Shown: positions 36,728 to 47,975 of the stretch, one piece after another
Layout: each line of letters begins with the position of its first letter
Position numbering within the stretch: position 1 is the first letter of the stretch
Notes under the pieces: generated by a model
What the model saw: only the letters and a program-made list of their open reading frames with translations
The model's database searches: none
Told to the model about the DNA's origin: nothing
Made by a program: the position numbers and the translations under genes
Source: Argentina anserina
Taxonomy: Eukaryota > Streptophyta > Magnoliopsida > Rosales > Rosaceae
Assembly: GCF_933775445.1 (NCBI RefSeq)
Contig: NC_065874.1
Span: 14,527,001-14,591,000, forward strand
Direction of reading: 5' to 3'
DNA length: 64,000 nucleotides

Positions 36728-37109
36728 TATGTCGTCGTGAAATCGGGTTTTAAGCTAATTTTCTCTAGTTCATCACCATTATCATCACATTTTAGATGAA
36801 GATATAGTGTTTATCTTGAATGATTCAGTGATTTCGGAGTAGTTCACTGTTTTTTCATGAGAATGATTTGATTGTCGGATTACATTCTGTAGGTTGATGA
36901 CTTATCAAATTATTATGATCGACTTCTGGTTGAATCTCTCTGTTGGATAATGTGCTGAGCATTCTGAAAATAAACATATCTACGATAACTTGAAGTCTTA
37001 CACTCCTACTTAGGTAGTTAGGTACATTTAGAAAGCACTCCCATGTGTACATAACTGCTAGATATATTTACTTCCTCTCATAATAATTGTCTGACTTTCA
37101 GGGACCAAA

Positions 37110-38405
37110 TTAGAGCATTGTGTTGTCGCCGACGGGTACTCTACACATAGGGCAAGAGCCTTGTCGCCTTAGCCATATGTCTATGCAGGCCAAGTGAAAC
37201 AAGTGTTTACAGATGGGAAGTTCTCTTGTGTACTCTCCATCCTCCAATTCCTGCAAATTTGATTCATCATTAGTTCTAGTTGTTTTAATCACTCGGCAAA
37301 AACCACGACTTGATTTAGTTTCCGCTTCACGAATCGAGTCCAGGTTGCAAGAGACATTGTCTACCTGTAAGCAAATGGTGCAGCATAACTCTTCCGAAGA
37401 ATCGATGATATCGCCAGAACAAAATATAGTTTGAGGGATATTTTGAATGCATTCTGGGGATAACCCCTGTGCTCTAATGATGTCATAGAGTTCATAAACC
37501 TCCCTGTATGACTCCAGCGTGCTTACCTGCCCAGCAAGTTTCAGATTTTGTCACTTTAAATTGATATAATGTGCTGGTTGACTAGGAGAGATGCTTACTT
37601 GCCAATGATAGGCCTTTAGCACAGCATAGCTCACCCACTCCCTAAACACCTTCCCATTTACCAACCCACCTAGGAGAGCAACCTAAAACATGTAAAATAC
37701 TACATATCAACATCAAGATGAACCTCAATATATTATAATGACTAGTTGACTACGACAACTACATACCACCATTCATTGCATGCATACAATTACAACTCAA
37801 AATACTGATTATATTAAAGATTGCTTGAAATTCAAGATTGTGTAATGGTTGATCAAATGAAACTTCAAGAGAGCTTCTTCATATACCTTCAACTAGAAGA
37901 ACTAGACAATAACTGTCAAAATGTTCTCAAACAAAACCATTTACCTTAGACAATGGCTGCCCATGAACTACCAAATCCATCAACTGAATGGCAGCAATAG
38001 CCCCCGTCAAACCGCCTACTCCGGCTCCGATAGAAAATCCAGTTTCTGTTGTCTGGCCTTTCATGGCTCCATGAACTGCTCCCACCACAGCTCCTCCTAC
38101 AAAATCAACAATCTTTTAAAACAGAGGAATACACCAAAATGATTTGTTAAGTATTACATCGTGAATTTGTGATCACCAAGTACAAACTTCCCAATTTACA
38201 CAAAGAAAACCTTCAAAAAACATATACACATACCTACTGCAAGAATGCAGGTAAATCCAGCAAGAAGAACTGTCTTAGCAACTCCAATCAGAGCTCCACT
38301 TCCCAAACCCTCAAGTGTAGCCAAAACCCACAGAGAAACAACCTCTTTAGCTCTCAATGCACCCTCCAATAAGCCTGAAAATAACTCCTCGCACAAACTA
38401 TACAT
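37110..38405 (-). CDS. NEP1-interacting-protein-like RING-H2 membrane protein (probable E3 ligase)
   Basis: There are five exons on the minus strand: 38405-38234, 38096-37945, 37682-37599, 37526-37365 and 37250-37110. All splice at GT-AG and phases agree, giving 236 aa. The N-terminal half is hydrophobic and Gly/Ala-rich with probable membrane segments (residues about 35-60 and 59-95). The C-terminal RING-H2 reads CTIC (split by the last intron after LQ), ICKHLFHLAC and CPMC, with C-H-H-C spacing of the RING-H2 class. Middle motifs (LNGKVF-like VNGKVFREWV, AVLKAYHWQ) resemble Arabidopsis NIP1/NIP2, which bind the plastid RNA polymerase NEP and are thylakoid-associated. Family members without that role exist, so the partner is uncertain. 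A TATA box lies at 38484-38491. No defect is seen. Confidence 0.88.
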
Positions 38406-38483
38406 GATTAAGTGTTGAGTAGGAACAGAGTGACCGAGAAAGAGGTAGAGACTTGGTGAAGGAACCAGAAGATGAGCTTGAAT

Positions 38484-38491
38484 TTATATAG
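38484..38491 (-). promoter_or_regulatory. TATA box of the RING-H2 gene
   Basis: The minus strand reads CTATATAAATTC, about 80 bp upstream of the start ATG. Confidence 0.6.
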
Positions 38492-38549
38492 TGATGTTCC
38501 GTTTAATTGAATAATTTTGAGTTGGGGGCTTCCCCAACCCCTTTCAAAA

Positions 38550-40577
38550 AAGAAGAAGAAGACAATCTGACTGCAAAATAATATATTTCTCCTTTCAATC
38601 TTAGTACTATCAATATGAACAATAAAAAAATTATGCTCACACAGTTTTAAAATGATAGCTTTGAGAAAATGAAGGCTCTAACAATAAAGCGCCACCAGTT
38701 ACATGTTTTATATTATTTTAGAGACGAAGCAGTGTAGGAATGAGACAACACAATATGCTAGAGCAAGCAAGCCCTCTATAATTGATGGACAAATAAGGCA
38801 TGTTTTTCCTTTCTTAATCGTTCAATTTTTTGGGTATAAAGAATTGAAAGAAAACAATTGCTTACCAAACCTCCCACTTAGCCTAATCAACAATTAGTAG
38901 TCATTTCTTAATCAACAGCATTTATGCCACTATGTTTTATTAGCATGTGTTGCAGTGTTGGTAAAGCATAAAGCAAGTTGCTAGCACATATAAGAAGTTA
39001 ACTAGCTAACTATGGTATTCCACTAAACGCCTCTTAATTTGGGTTTCACTTGTGTTTTCACGATGAAAAGTAAGAAAACAAACAAAGCCAAAGCGTGTTA
39101 TTATCATACTCACATAACAAAATGTACGTACGTGCTAAGAATTCATATTCATACTTGTTTTAAGAAATAAGAGCTTGTTTATTACTTTTAACAAGATGTG
39201 TTGAAACATTCGAATGAATTAGATAGCTCTTATCCGAGTTTAGGGTTTAGATTCTTTGTTTGGGAACATATATAACATGTGGGACACGAGCCATTTGTCT
39301 CTTTCAATTCATAATAGTACTTCTAGCTTAGTTGACATTTGTTTAATGCAACTCTTAACTTGCATCATTCAATATTCGAATTATTGTAAGAAAAGAATAG
39401 GACCGGACCGTGGGCGTTACCCAGTTACAGTAACATGTTAAAGTTGCAGGCTCAATTCATTGTACTATACAGATTGGATTGGTTCATCAAATGCTACTTG
39501 AAGCCGAGGTCCCCCGCTAAACTGGCTTTTAATGTTTGGTAATTCTTTCCTGGTTGTAAAAGGACAAGTTTGGCATCCATCTATCAATGCAAATAGGAAA
39601 TTCTTTATGGCAGTCACCAATACAAACGAAGGCTAAACTAATAGAAGAAGCAGAGTATGCAAAACCAGGTGCTGGGGTAGAGGTTCGGGGCTGTGGGCTG
39701 CTATAATTGCTTATGGTAGATAGAGTATGATATTTAATGTAAATGGCAGACATAGTACATACGTAGTGATATATAGCAACTGGGTTGCTTACCCTTGATT
39801 TTTTGCTTTGATATATGCCTTCACCAAAATGAATGCAGAGATATTTCCATTTACAACTTGATGTGCTATCCCCAACAAGAATCAACCCCACCAGGATTAG
39901 TATTAATCAGTTTTGTTTCAGATAAGAGAAATAAATTACTTTGGTTGACAAATTTGGATCTGAAGATGAATTAAAGGGTATTGTCAGAAGCACCTACCAA
40001 ACACCAATTAAGTTGAAGACCCTAGCAAAGAAGGCCAAGGCAAGCTAGAGGCATATAGACATAATTTGGAGCCTTGGAGGGGAAAGAAGGCTTGACAACT
40101 TATACACATCCTCAATGAATGTAGGAACTTTTGCTTGCATTATATCATTTGGTCTACGTACCGATACTTAATTATAACATTCGAGATTATGCAGGATTAT
40201 ACACATCAAGATAGGACAAATGTATTTGGGTAAGGAATTAACCCCCCATAAATTGAAGGAGAACAAAAGATTTAAAGTTCTGTATTTTGTGTTTGAATTC
40301 TTATGTTCTTTTCCGATCTTGTGGTGCAATGCTAATCCTTCCATATCTTCAGTGGATTCATGTTCGCCTCATTTTCTAGTTAGTATTTATGCTTAATAGC
40401 CAATTTGCTATCCACATAGGAACTTTTCTGGTTGCTCCATTATTTACTTTCAAATGTGAGATTCTTACTACTTTACATTAGATACTTGATAATCTAACTT
40501 CATATGTCACTGAGAGATCAGGTATTAACACTACAGTCACTACTACTCCATTTTTTGTCCTACCATTTCTTGTCTAC
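38550..40577. other. Intergenic; no gene recognised
   Basis: AT-rich sequence. A 120-codon minus-strand ORF at 39529-39891 has no domain-like pattern or supporting signals. Confidence 0.5.
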
Positions 40578-42536
40578 CTCCACTACAAAAAATGTTTTCA
40601 AAACCCACGTCTTGGTTTCGTGGGCATTGACCCCAATACCCACATTTTATTGTGGCCATGGCTATTACCCACTGTGCAGCATCATTTGGGGATTGCTGCC
40701 GTGGCCATTGCTAAAATTGCCACATTTCTAAGGCATTTGTGGGATCTTCTCACATGGGCCAGGCATGAGACCTACCACTGATGACCCTTACGATTATACA
40801 ACAATCGTGCCAATCTCTATTTAATAATAATAATGTATACCCACAATTGCTTTGCTTTCGTGACTATGACAAAACTAATTTTAAAAATATATATTTATTG
40901 ATTTGATATTTGGTAATTAGTACTTTAATTGAGCTGTGAACGAGTAATAATGTACAATCTCTACATACAACCCATTTGACAATTGGTAATTACAAATATT
41001 AACTGAGAACTTCTCTAATATTAATGGAAGCACCAACTACATGAGTCTTCTTCTTCTACCTTTGCCAATATCATTGTGCCTCCACACATCTAATTCTTAG
41101 CCCCAAGTGCAAGTCTACATCTTACAAGGTAAAAGAAATTTGTAAGTCACAAAATACTACCTCAAACACTTCAATACAACATCCTTCTTTGCGATACATA
41201 TGGTTCTAACTGTGTAGAATTTGGGACCAAAATAACAGTCTAGTAGACTAGTACACAGCCCACCTGGCATTATAACAGTTGAAAATAAGTTATTCAAGAT
41301 CAATAATTCAAATTTCATATTTAAGGAATGAAGTCGGTAATCTAATACTGTAATACATGCAAAGCAATTCTTGTCAAGTTAATCTACAAAGTACTTTGGC
41401 GACAGGTTCATAATAGCTCTGCAAACATAAATATCAACAGTACTAGTGTATGATAAAATAAGTAATAACAAAACACAATCAATTTCACCATAACATATAT
41501 ACAATTTTCTTTGCATGAACAGATATACACATACAACTACTATAAAAGAGGATTACATAATTACTCTCCATTTTGTCATATATATTCACTCATTAATATT
41601 AACATTAACAAGAAATTAATACAATAGAAATACTAAAATTATTTTACTTTCAAAGTGACAATAGCTAATACTTACAGTTTCTCACGACAGTATGGAGCAC
41701 ATGAAAGCACTAAAGGGTTCATAAGAGTTTCTGTTTGCCATGATTCTCACCTAACTAAAAAAAAAAGGACAACTACACATTCAGGCATTTAGCAAATGAG
41801 AGAAAGTACTTTGTCATTTTAAAATCCAAATGAAACTAGAGTCATATACTAACCTCTGTTCATCATATGACAGTAAGTTGAATTATAAGATTCACATCAT
41901 CTACGTTTTACTTGTAAGATATCAGTATCATAGTACTTCCAACTGACTTCTATAAAACAAACTGCTCAACAAACAAATTAAAAAAGAGTACTCAGAAATG
42001 AGCCTCAAGCACCACAACTTTTCCCTGTCTAGGTCTCACTTGAGTAAACAGAGTAGTTAGTATGCATGATGATTTTTTGTTTGCATAAAGGCCCTTCGCA
42101 GCAACTGATTTTTAAACAAAAATCAGCTACAAAATCAAACAAGTCTTCATGCCTACAAGATTTAAGAGTGTCAAACCCTTGTATACAACTGTAACAAATT
42201 GAGATCGATTACCTAGTACACCAAAACAATGTAGAATGATACATGAAAATAGAGAAAACATAAACTCTTGCAAATATGTTTTAAAACTCATATACTACTT
42301 TAAATTTCACACACTACGCAATGGAGTCTAAAAGTACGTACTGAATTTCTTCTTAAAGGAAAGGGTCTCCAAAAAGACAGTAAGGAATACTTGCCAGTTA
42401 TGTCATCTAACATAAAAAAAGTAAGAGTTAGAAGCAAAAAAAAAACCATGCAATACTAATATCATTTGGTTAAAAGGTGAAAAGGATCACATTGAGAATA
42501 AGTTGAGTGAAGCATGAAAACATATTAGATACTTAC

Positions 42537-42703
42537 CTGGTAAAAACCAACTGAATTGAAAACCCAAGCTGAGATTCAAAAGTTCAAAAGAGGTTCCATT
42601 TAAAATTCCATTTTTCTCATCACATGTGCTCAAATTTTCATCCATAATGCTACGTGAAGAGCGCAAACTGTGACCAAAAGATGCCAGCTTGTCAAAGTAG
42701 TGG
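42537..42703 (-). other. Candidate exon inside the CACTA element
   Basis: Minus-strand segment bounded by ATACACAG acceptor and GTAAGT donor. One frame is open throughout and begins HYFDKLASFGHSLRSSRSIM, ending ...FSWFLP. It looks like coding sequence but I do not recognise the family. It could be a captured host exon or part of the element's own gene. A second minus-strand donor (GAAATT|GTAAGT) lies at about 43650, below the GA run. Confidence 0.3.
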
Positions 42704-43715
42704 CTGTGTATTTAGATAGAGGATTAGCATGTTATACTATCAACACAAAATCTGACGATAACATCTGTATGATGACGTTAATTTAAACAAACTATGCAAG
42801 TATGAGAAGCATATAACCAAAACAATTAAGGCTTTCCCCAGATAGAACTAATAAACTGAGAGTTATGTGCTAGCATCTATGAGTTTTGATAACTATATAA
42901 CATGTAATCAGTGTTTGATTGATATGATCAAAACTCAACGTTGAAAACAAGTTCTTGCTTTATTGTAACAGTCTAAACTAATAGAATTCATTTATGTGGT
43001 ACATGTCTTTTTCCAATGTAGCAACTGAGGAAATATATGAAATGAAGAAATACAAAATTTCAAAAACTAAATACCAACTAATTGCAATCATATTTGGTGT
43101 CCTCCAATTTTAACAACAAAAATGAAAGTTGATAGTTCATATTCCTCTTCGGTAGAATATGGATTCATATAATCAAATTTACAGTGCCTACCAATTGGAC
43201 CCATTTTTCTATATATCCGCCAACATGATTGCAGTGGTCAATAGTTCCTTACTCGAAGCACATCAACGCAACTCTATGTTCATCATTATATAACCACATT
43301 CATATGGAAATAGTAACTAAGAAGCAGCCCTTTGATGCGATTATATAGATGCAAACTAAGTAAATAAGAACTCCTACTTATGCAAACAAAACCCAGTTCC
43401 AATTTGCATTACAACAACTAACACAGTTCTTATTGATCATATTATCCCAACACTCACCAAAACGTAAGACCAAGTGAGCTAATAAGCACCTTGATTTCTT
43501 TAGTTCTCTGTCGAACATCAAATTCTTTCTCGTATGAAGAAGCCCATTTCTCACCCGCTTTCCGTCGAACCAAATTTTGATTTAAAACTAGGAACTTTTT
43601 CAGAAAAAAAAAGATATGGCCTAATAGAAAAGGAAAAAGAATCAGAGGAACTTACAATTTCACATGGAAGAATGGCGCTCGATTATGAGATTCCTCCGTG
43701 CATTGTTTCTCAATT

Positions 43716-43719
<4 letters not shown>

Positions 43720-43750
<31 letters not shown>
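43720..43750. repeat. (GA)n microsatellite
   Basis: About 15 GA dinucleotides inside the CACTA element. Confidence 0.95.
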
Positions 43751-43752
<2 letters not shown>

Positions 43753-44121
43753 ATTTTAAAGTTAGTATAATATATTTCAATTCAGTTTAAACCGACTTGA
43801 GGAGTTGAGCGTTAAATAGACTTGATCTATATTTGAGTTCAGTTTAATAGGTAGTATTTAACCTACTCACGAATCTTCACAATTTGTGAAAAAATTAAAT
43901 TATTTAAGATAATATTTATAAATCATGTAATTATATTTTGTTGATGTCGGAAGAATTACCCCACTTTAAACTTAGAAATTAATATTGTATATAACATACC
44001 CACGCTTTTGTAGTAAATGTGGCAATATAAACTTCATTATGGTGGGGGCAGTGTTTCTACAGGGCAGAATAGAACTACATCCCACGAATCCGATAGAAAT
44101 TGTGCCCAAGACGTAGCTATT

Positions 44122-44471
44122 TGTCACGGACCTAGCCATTCGGCTGCCACACTTGGTCCATGCGGCGCTCCATCCCCATGGATCCAGCCTTATCCAACGC
44201 GGCAATACACTGGTTTCGCCCTGCCTTGGGCTCATCAGGGGATCGGCTCCAGACCCCTACCTGTGTGTAGGGCGGCCAACTCGCCTCTTTGACGTTAAGT
44301 CCTCGACTAGCAACAAGCTCTCCGAATTTAACCGGGTCGGCATGCTTGAACCCCTCGGAAGGAGCAGCCATATATCTCCCACACATTGAATCTTGGAGCA
44401 AATCCCATATATGCATGAAGTTCTTTCAACCAGTAGCCCACGATCGACACTCCCAAAATAGGGACGTGACA
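44122..44471 (-). repeat. TRIM 3' LTR
   Basis: 350-bp LTR. Its minus strand is open for 94 codons reaching to about 44416, and the twin LTR holds the same ORF. Confidence 0.9.
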
Positions 44472-44766
44472 TCCTCCCCCACCAAACTTGGTGTACGTCC
44501 TCGTACACAGCATCCTCCCTTGCGGCCCGCGCAACCCTTATGCGCCCGCGATGCCTAGTGCGACGAAAAGGAGTTCCCAAAGATCTTCCACCCAACAATG
44601 ACTTCGCGCCGGATCTCTCTTGTCCTGGACATTGCCACGGATCTTCTCGTCCGGTCCTCCCCCTGGAGGCGACCCTGCCTACTCGACTCCCCCGCGGAGT
44701 CCCCCGTATCTTGGGGACACGGCGACACGTATGAGCGCTTGGCGAACACAACGACAGCGATGTTGA

Positions 44767-44782
44767 GGTGGCTCTGATACCA
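44767..44782 (-). promoter_or_regulatory. TRIM primer binding site (initiator tRNA-Met)
   Basis: Minus strand TGGTATCAGAGCCACC, two bases inside the 5' LTR. Confidence 0.9.
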
Positions 44783-44784
44783 CT

Positions 44785-45134
44785 TGTCACGGACCTAGCC
44801 ATTCGGCTGCCACACTTGGTCCATGCGGCGCTCCATCCCCATGGAGCCAGCCTTATCCAACGCGGCAATACACTGGTTTCGCCCTGCCTTGGGCTCATCA
44901 GGGGATCGGCTCCAGACCCCTACCTGTGTGTAGGGCGGCCAACTCGCCTCTTTGACGTTAAGTCCTCGACTAGCAACAAGCTCTCCGAATTTAACCGGGT
45001 CGGCATGCTTGAACCCCTCGGAAGGAGCAGCCATATATCTCCCACACATTGAATCTTGGAGCAAATCCCATATATGCATGAAGTTCTTTCAACCAGTAGC
45101 CCACGATCGACACTCCCAAAATAGGGACGTGACA
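44785..45134 (-). repeat. TRIM 5' LTR
   Basis: 350-bp LTR, nearly identical to 44122-44471. Confidence 0.9.
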
Positions 45135-45160
45135 TATTGCTCCCTTTTTTTGTAGTGCTC

Positions 45161-46480
45161 GCAAAACTCAACGATGTATGCTTCTTTGTTTTTTCAAACT
45201 GATTTGTTGCTTCAGGTGCTAAAAATGGTCTTACCCGTACTTCATCTTTTCCGGCATTTCCAGCAAATAAAAAACAATTAGTTCACAGTCATATGTGAAG
45301 ATGCTTTGGTAGGATCCAGACGAAGGTCTGATGAAACAATATGCTTAGTCAAGTCTTTTTCTAGTGAATAAGTCTCATTTCAGTTTAGTAATTCTCTTTC
45401 AAGCCAACTAATGATTGATTCAGGGTTGGCACTAATTAAAAGAGAAAGAAGGGAGAACATGTTTCCCTATATGAGAAGTCATGCAGTAATCAAGGACTAC
45501 TAAAACTCAAACTGATAGAAGAGAAAATTAGATAAAAACTCATTATTGGAACATTCCTTTTAAATTAAACCCGTACTCATATTTTTCTTTAATCTATACC
45601 CAAAATAAATATATCAAACTTCATTTTAGGTTTTATTTCTATAATTATCAATTTTCATTTTTCTGATTTCACTTTTTTACCCTTTGGATATAAAAGTAAA
45701 ACACATCTCCTTAAATATAGTTTGACTAATTTTCAATTTAATTAACAGGTAACAGCTAACATACATGTAAAAATTAGAGAATCTAGGACAATGAAGAGTC
45801 AAATAATTATAATAAGAAAATATATAAATCGGTGTGATTTTGAATTTTTGATTATTCACTTAACCAAAACAATCAAATCATTCAGATGCTTTGAAGTTTC
45901 CAATTTGGTGTCTAATTTTGGTCGTAAAGAACAATTAGGATAATGAACTAAACTACCGATACAATCTAAATCAAAAGAACCCCACAAAATAGTTTCTACT
46001 TAATAGAACTGAAAGGTATGAACCAACAAAATAGATGCAAAGTAAAATACTATTCAATATAATCAACAAAAATCTACACAAATGATCTTACTGAACAGAC
46101 TGGAAAGATGTTTACCCACATAATAAAACCAAAATTTAGTGAATTTAAGATTGCAAAAAGCTCAAGTATAACTTTTCTAATCTTCTTCCCCTCTATACAT
46201 AGTGAATTTAAGATTACAAATATGAGTTATTAAATTTCAATCTAATCAATTTGAACAATTTTTTAAAGATATTTTAATTTATCTTCCTCCTAAAATCAAA
46301 CTGTCATACGCAAATATCGTCTTGATTTGACAAAGTCAGAAAAAAGAATTGCGAACCAAATGGTATGTTGGGGCCCAACCTGCCAATCCTGATGGTGGGG
46401 CGGGCTTCTGTTTTGGGCTATATGGCTATATTCCAGTGAACCCAGAACGGACTCGATCATAGTATCAGGTTTTATAGGGA
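45161..46480. other. Intergenic; AT-rich, no gene seen
   Basis: No coding or terminal-repeat signal. GGGCCC and TGGGCT motifs near 46371-46425 may belong to the promoter of the next gene. Confidence 0.45.
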
Positions 46481-46499
46481 TCTTATTCCATCGACTTCA

Positions 46500-46606
46500 A
46501 CTCTCTCATCTCTCTCTCTGATCACCCAGAATCTCAATCCCTTCTCACACTCCGACTCTCTATTTCTTCACACAACCCAAATTTTACATGCACTCAAATA
46601 TTACAG
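46500..46606 (+). other. Probable non-coding first exon of the RS/RRM gene
   Basis: Pyrimidine-rich leader with donor ATTACAG|GTACTC at 46607. A plausible acceptor, TTATTCAG, lies at 47915-47922, which would give a 1.3-kb 5'-UTR intron before the ATG at 47976. Confidence 0.45.
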
Positions 46607-47975
46607 GTACTCTCTCTCTGTTTCTCTTGCGAAATCACACAATCTTTTTTGTTGTCTCAACTTTGGTTTATTTACATGCGTAAAGAATGAGAGTTCTTCA
46701 ATTTTGGGGATAGATCCAGCAATTGTGAAATTCAGAAACAAAAAAAGAAAATCAGCTTTAGGCTTTTCGTTCAGTTACATTTTAGGGTCCCGAATGGCAT
46801 ATATTGCTCTGATTTTCTATTTTTTATTTGTTACGAAAGAGTGTTCAAAACTGCAGCTGGTAATATGGTCAGAGTGTTCTCTGGGCCTGGTCGCGTTCTC
46901 ATAGAAGTTGTTTTGTATACGATTTGGGGTTTGACTACTTTCACCTTCTGGAAGAATTATGAGGAGTTTGATCGATGTGGGTATGTTTTTAGGCGAATAG
47001 GTGTGCACTAGGCGTGTGGATGTAACTGAGATTGATTCGTCTTCCGGGGGGAATTCTATGAATTGCATTTGTTTCTGGATTGTTATGCTTATGGAAGGTG
47101 TGTCGGATATGAAGCGTGGCTACTGGGGAGATTATGATCTCACTGAGGAGTTGTGTATAGTATCATCCCAAAGTCATATTATAGAATCATTGGAGGTCAA
47201 AAGGCTTATGTGTGTTTGATTTGATGTCATTTCTGTGAGACTTTAGTGGTAGTTGAGCTATTACACAAGTTATATGAGCCAATGGAGATAGTGAGGAGGT
47301 GCATTCAGTGTCCTCCATATGCTGGATTGGCAAGTATTGCTTGTTACTGGGTAGGCTTGTAGACACAATAAGGGAAATAACTCAAATAAGTTTGTTCACC
47401 CATTTCTCTGGGAGCATAAAACGGAATTATTGATATATCATATCAAGACTGAAGTCATCGGCTTGTGTGAATTTTCTTGTGTTCTTTTATTGCTGTTTGA
47501 ATATGTTCCAATTGTTCTAAAGGCAAGATCTAAAGAACATGTTCCAATGCTTTTTGGTAGATTTTTAGTTGTAGGAACTTTTGGCTTGAATTTGTTGTGT
47601 TGCAGATCAATGTCATTAGCATGATCAATGTTATGTGTTGCAGATCAATGTCATTAGCATGATTAGTTGTTCGATCGTTTGGAGCAACCAATATTTCTGG
47701 CACATTATGCATGTGAAAGATATGCGTGAAACTCACGAATAATGGAAATAACTTTTCTTATTTTTTGAACTGAAGTTGTGCACTTATCATCAGTTCACGC
47801 CAATTGTAAGCATTACTTATTTCATAAAAGTCATATTTGCTTGCATAGAGATTAAAAGCATTCTTTATGGGAATTATGGCTATGATAGTGTAGTGTGGTA
47901 GAACTTTAACATGATTATTCAGTTGTCTGTATGGTTCTGCGTTGGGTTGTCACTTGTTTTGGTTGAATAAATTGC

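Larger units (their letters stand above)
44122..45134 (-). mobile_element. Complete TRIM (terminal-repeat retrotransposon in miniature)
   Basis: Two direct LTRs of 350 bp, 44122-44471 and 44785-45134, begin TGTCACG and end CGTGACA (a perfect 7-bp inverted repeat). By eye they differ at one position (ggatcc versus ggagcc). On the minus strand the 5' LTR (44785-45134) is followed by AG and TGGTATCAGAGCCACC, the primer site for initiator tRNA-Met (44767-44782). A purine tract (GTGGGGGAGGA) lies just before the 3' LTR at 44472-44485. The internal region is only 313 bp. Flanks are ...CTATT and TATTG..., which suggests a 4-bp TATT duplication. It encodes no gag or pol and must have moved with enzymes from an autonomous element. 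Confidence 0.93.
40581..45157. mobile_element. CACTA-type DNA transposon, 4.6 kb, non-autonomous
   Basis: The left terminus is CACTACAAAAAA, and the right terminus reads TTTTTTTGTAGTG, so the inverted ends share CACTACAAAAAA. CTC flanks both sides (40578-40580, 45158-45160), the 3-bp duplication expected for CACTA elements. Subterminal motifs recur at both ends (ACGTCTTGG; CCACATTT / AAATGTGGCAAT). No transposase is recognised. The interior includes a candidate exon (42537-42703) and a GA-rich leader-like sequence near 43.7 kb. A TRIM retrotransposon (44122-45134) sits inside the right end; without it the element is about 3.56 kb. Confidence 0.8.

Noticed and set aside
39529..39891. 120-codon minus-strand ORF.
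   Set aside because: No domain-like pattern, promoter or splice context; composition looks like random AT-rich DNA.
44257..44898. 213-codon minus-strand ORF.
   Set aside because: It runs across the TRIM internal region and both LTR edges; GC-rich chance ORF within a retroelement.
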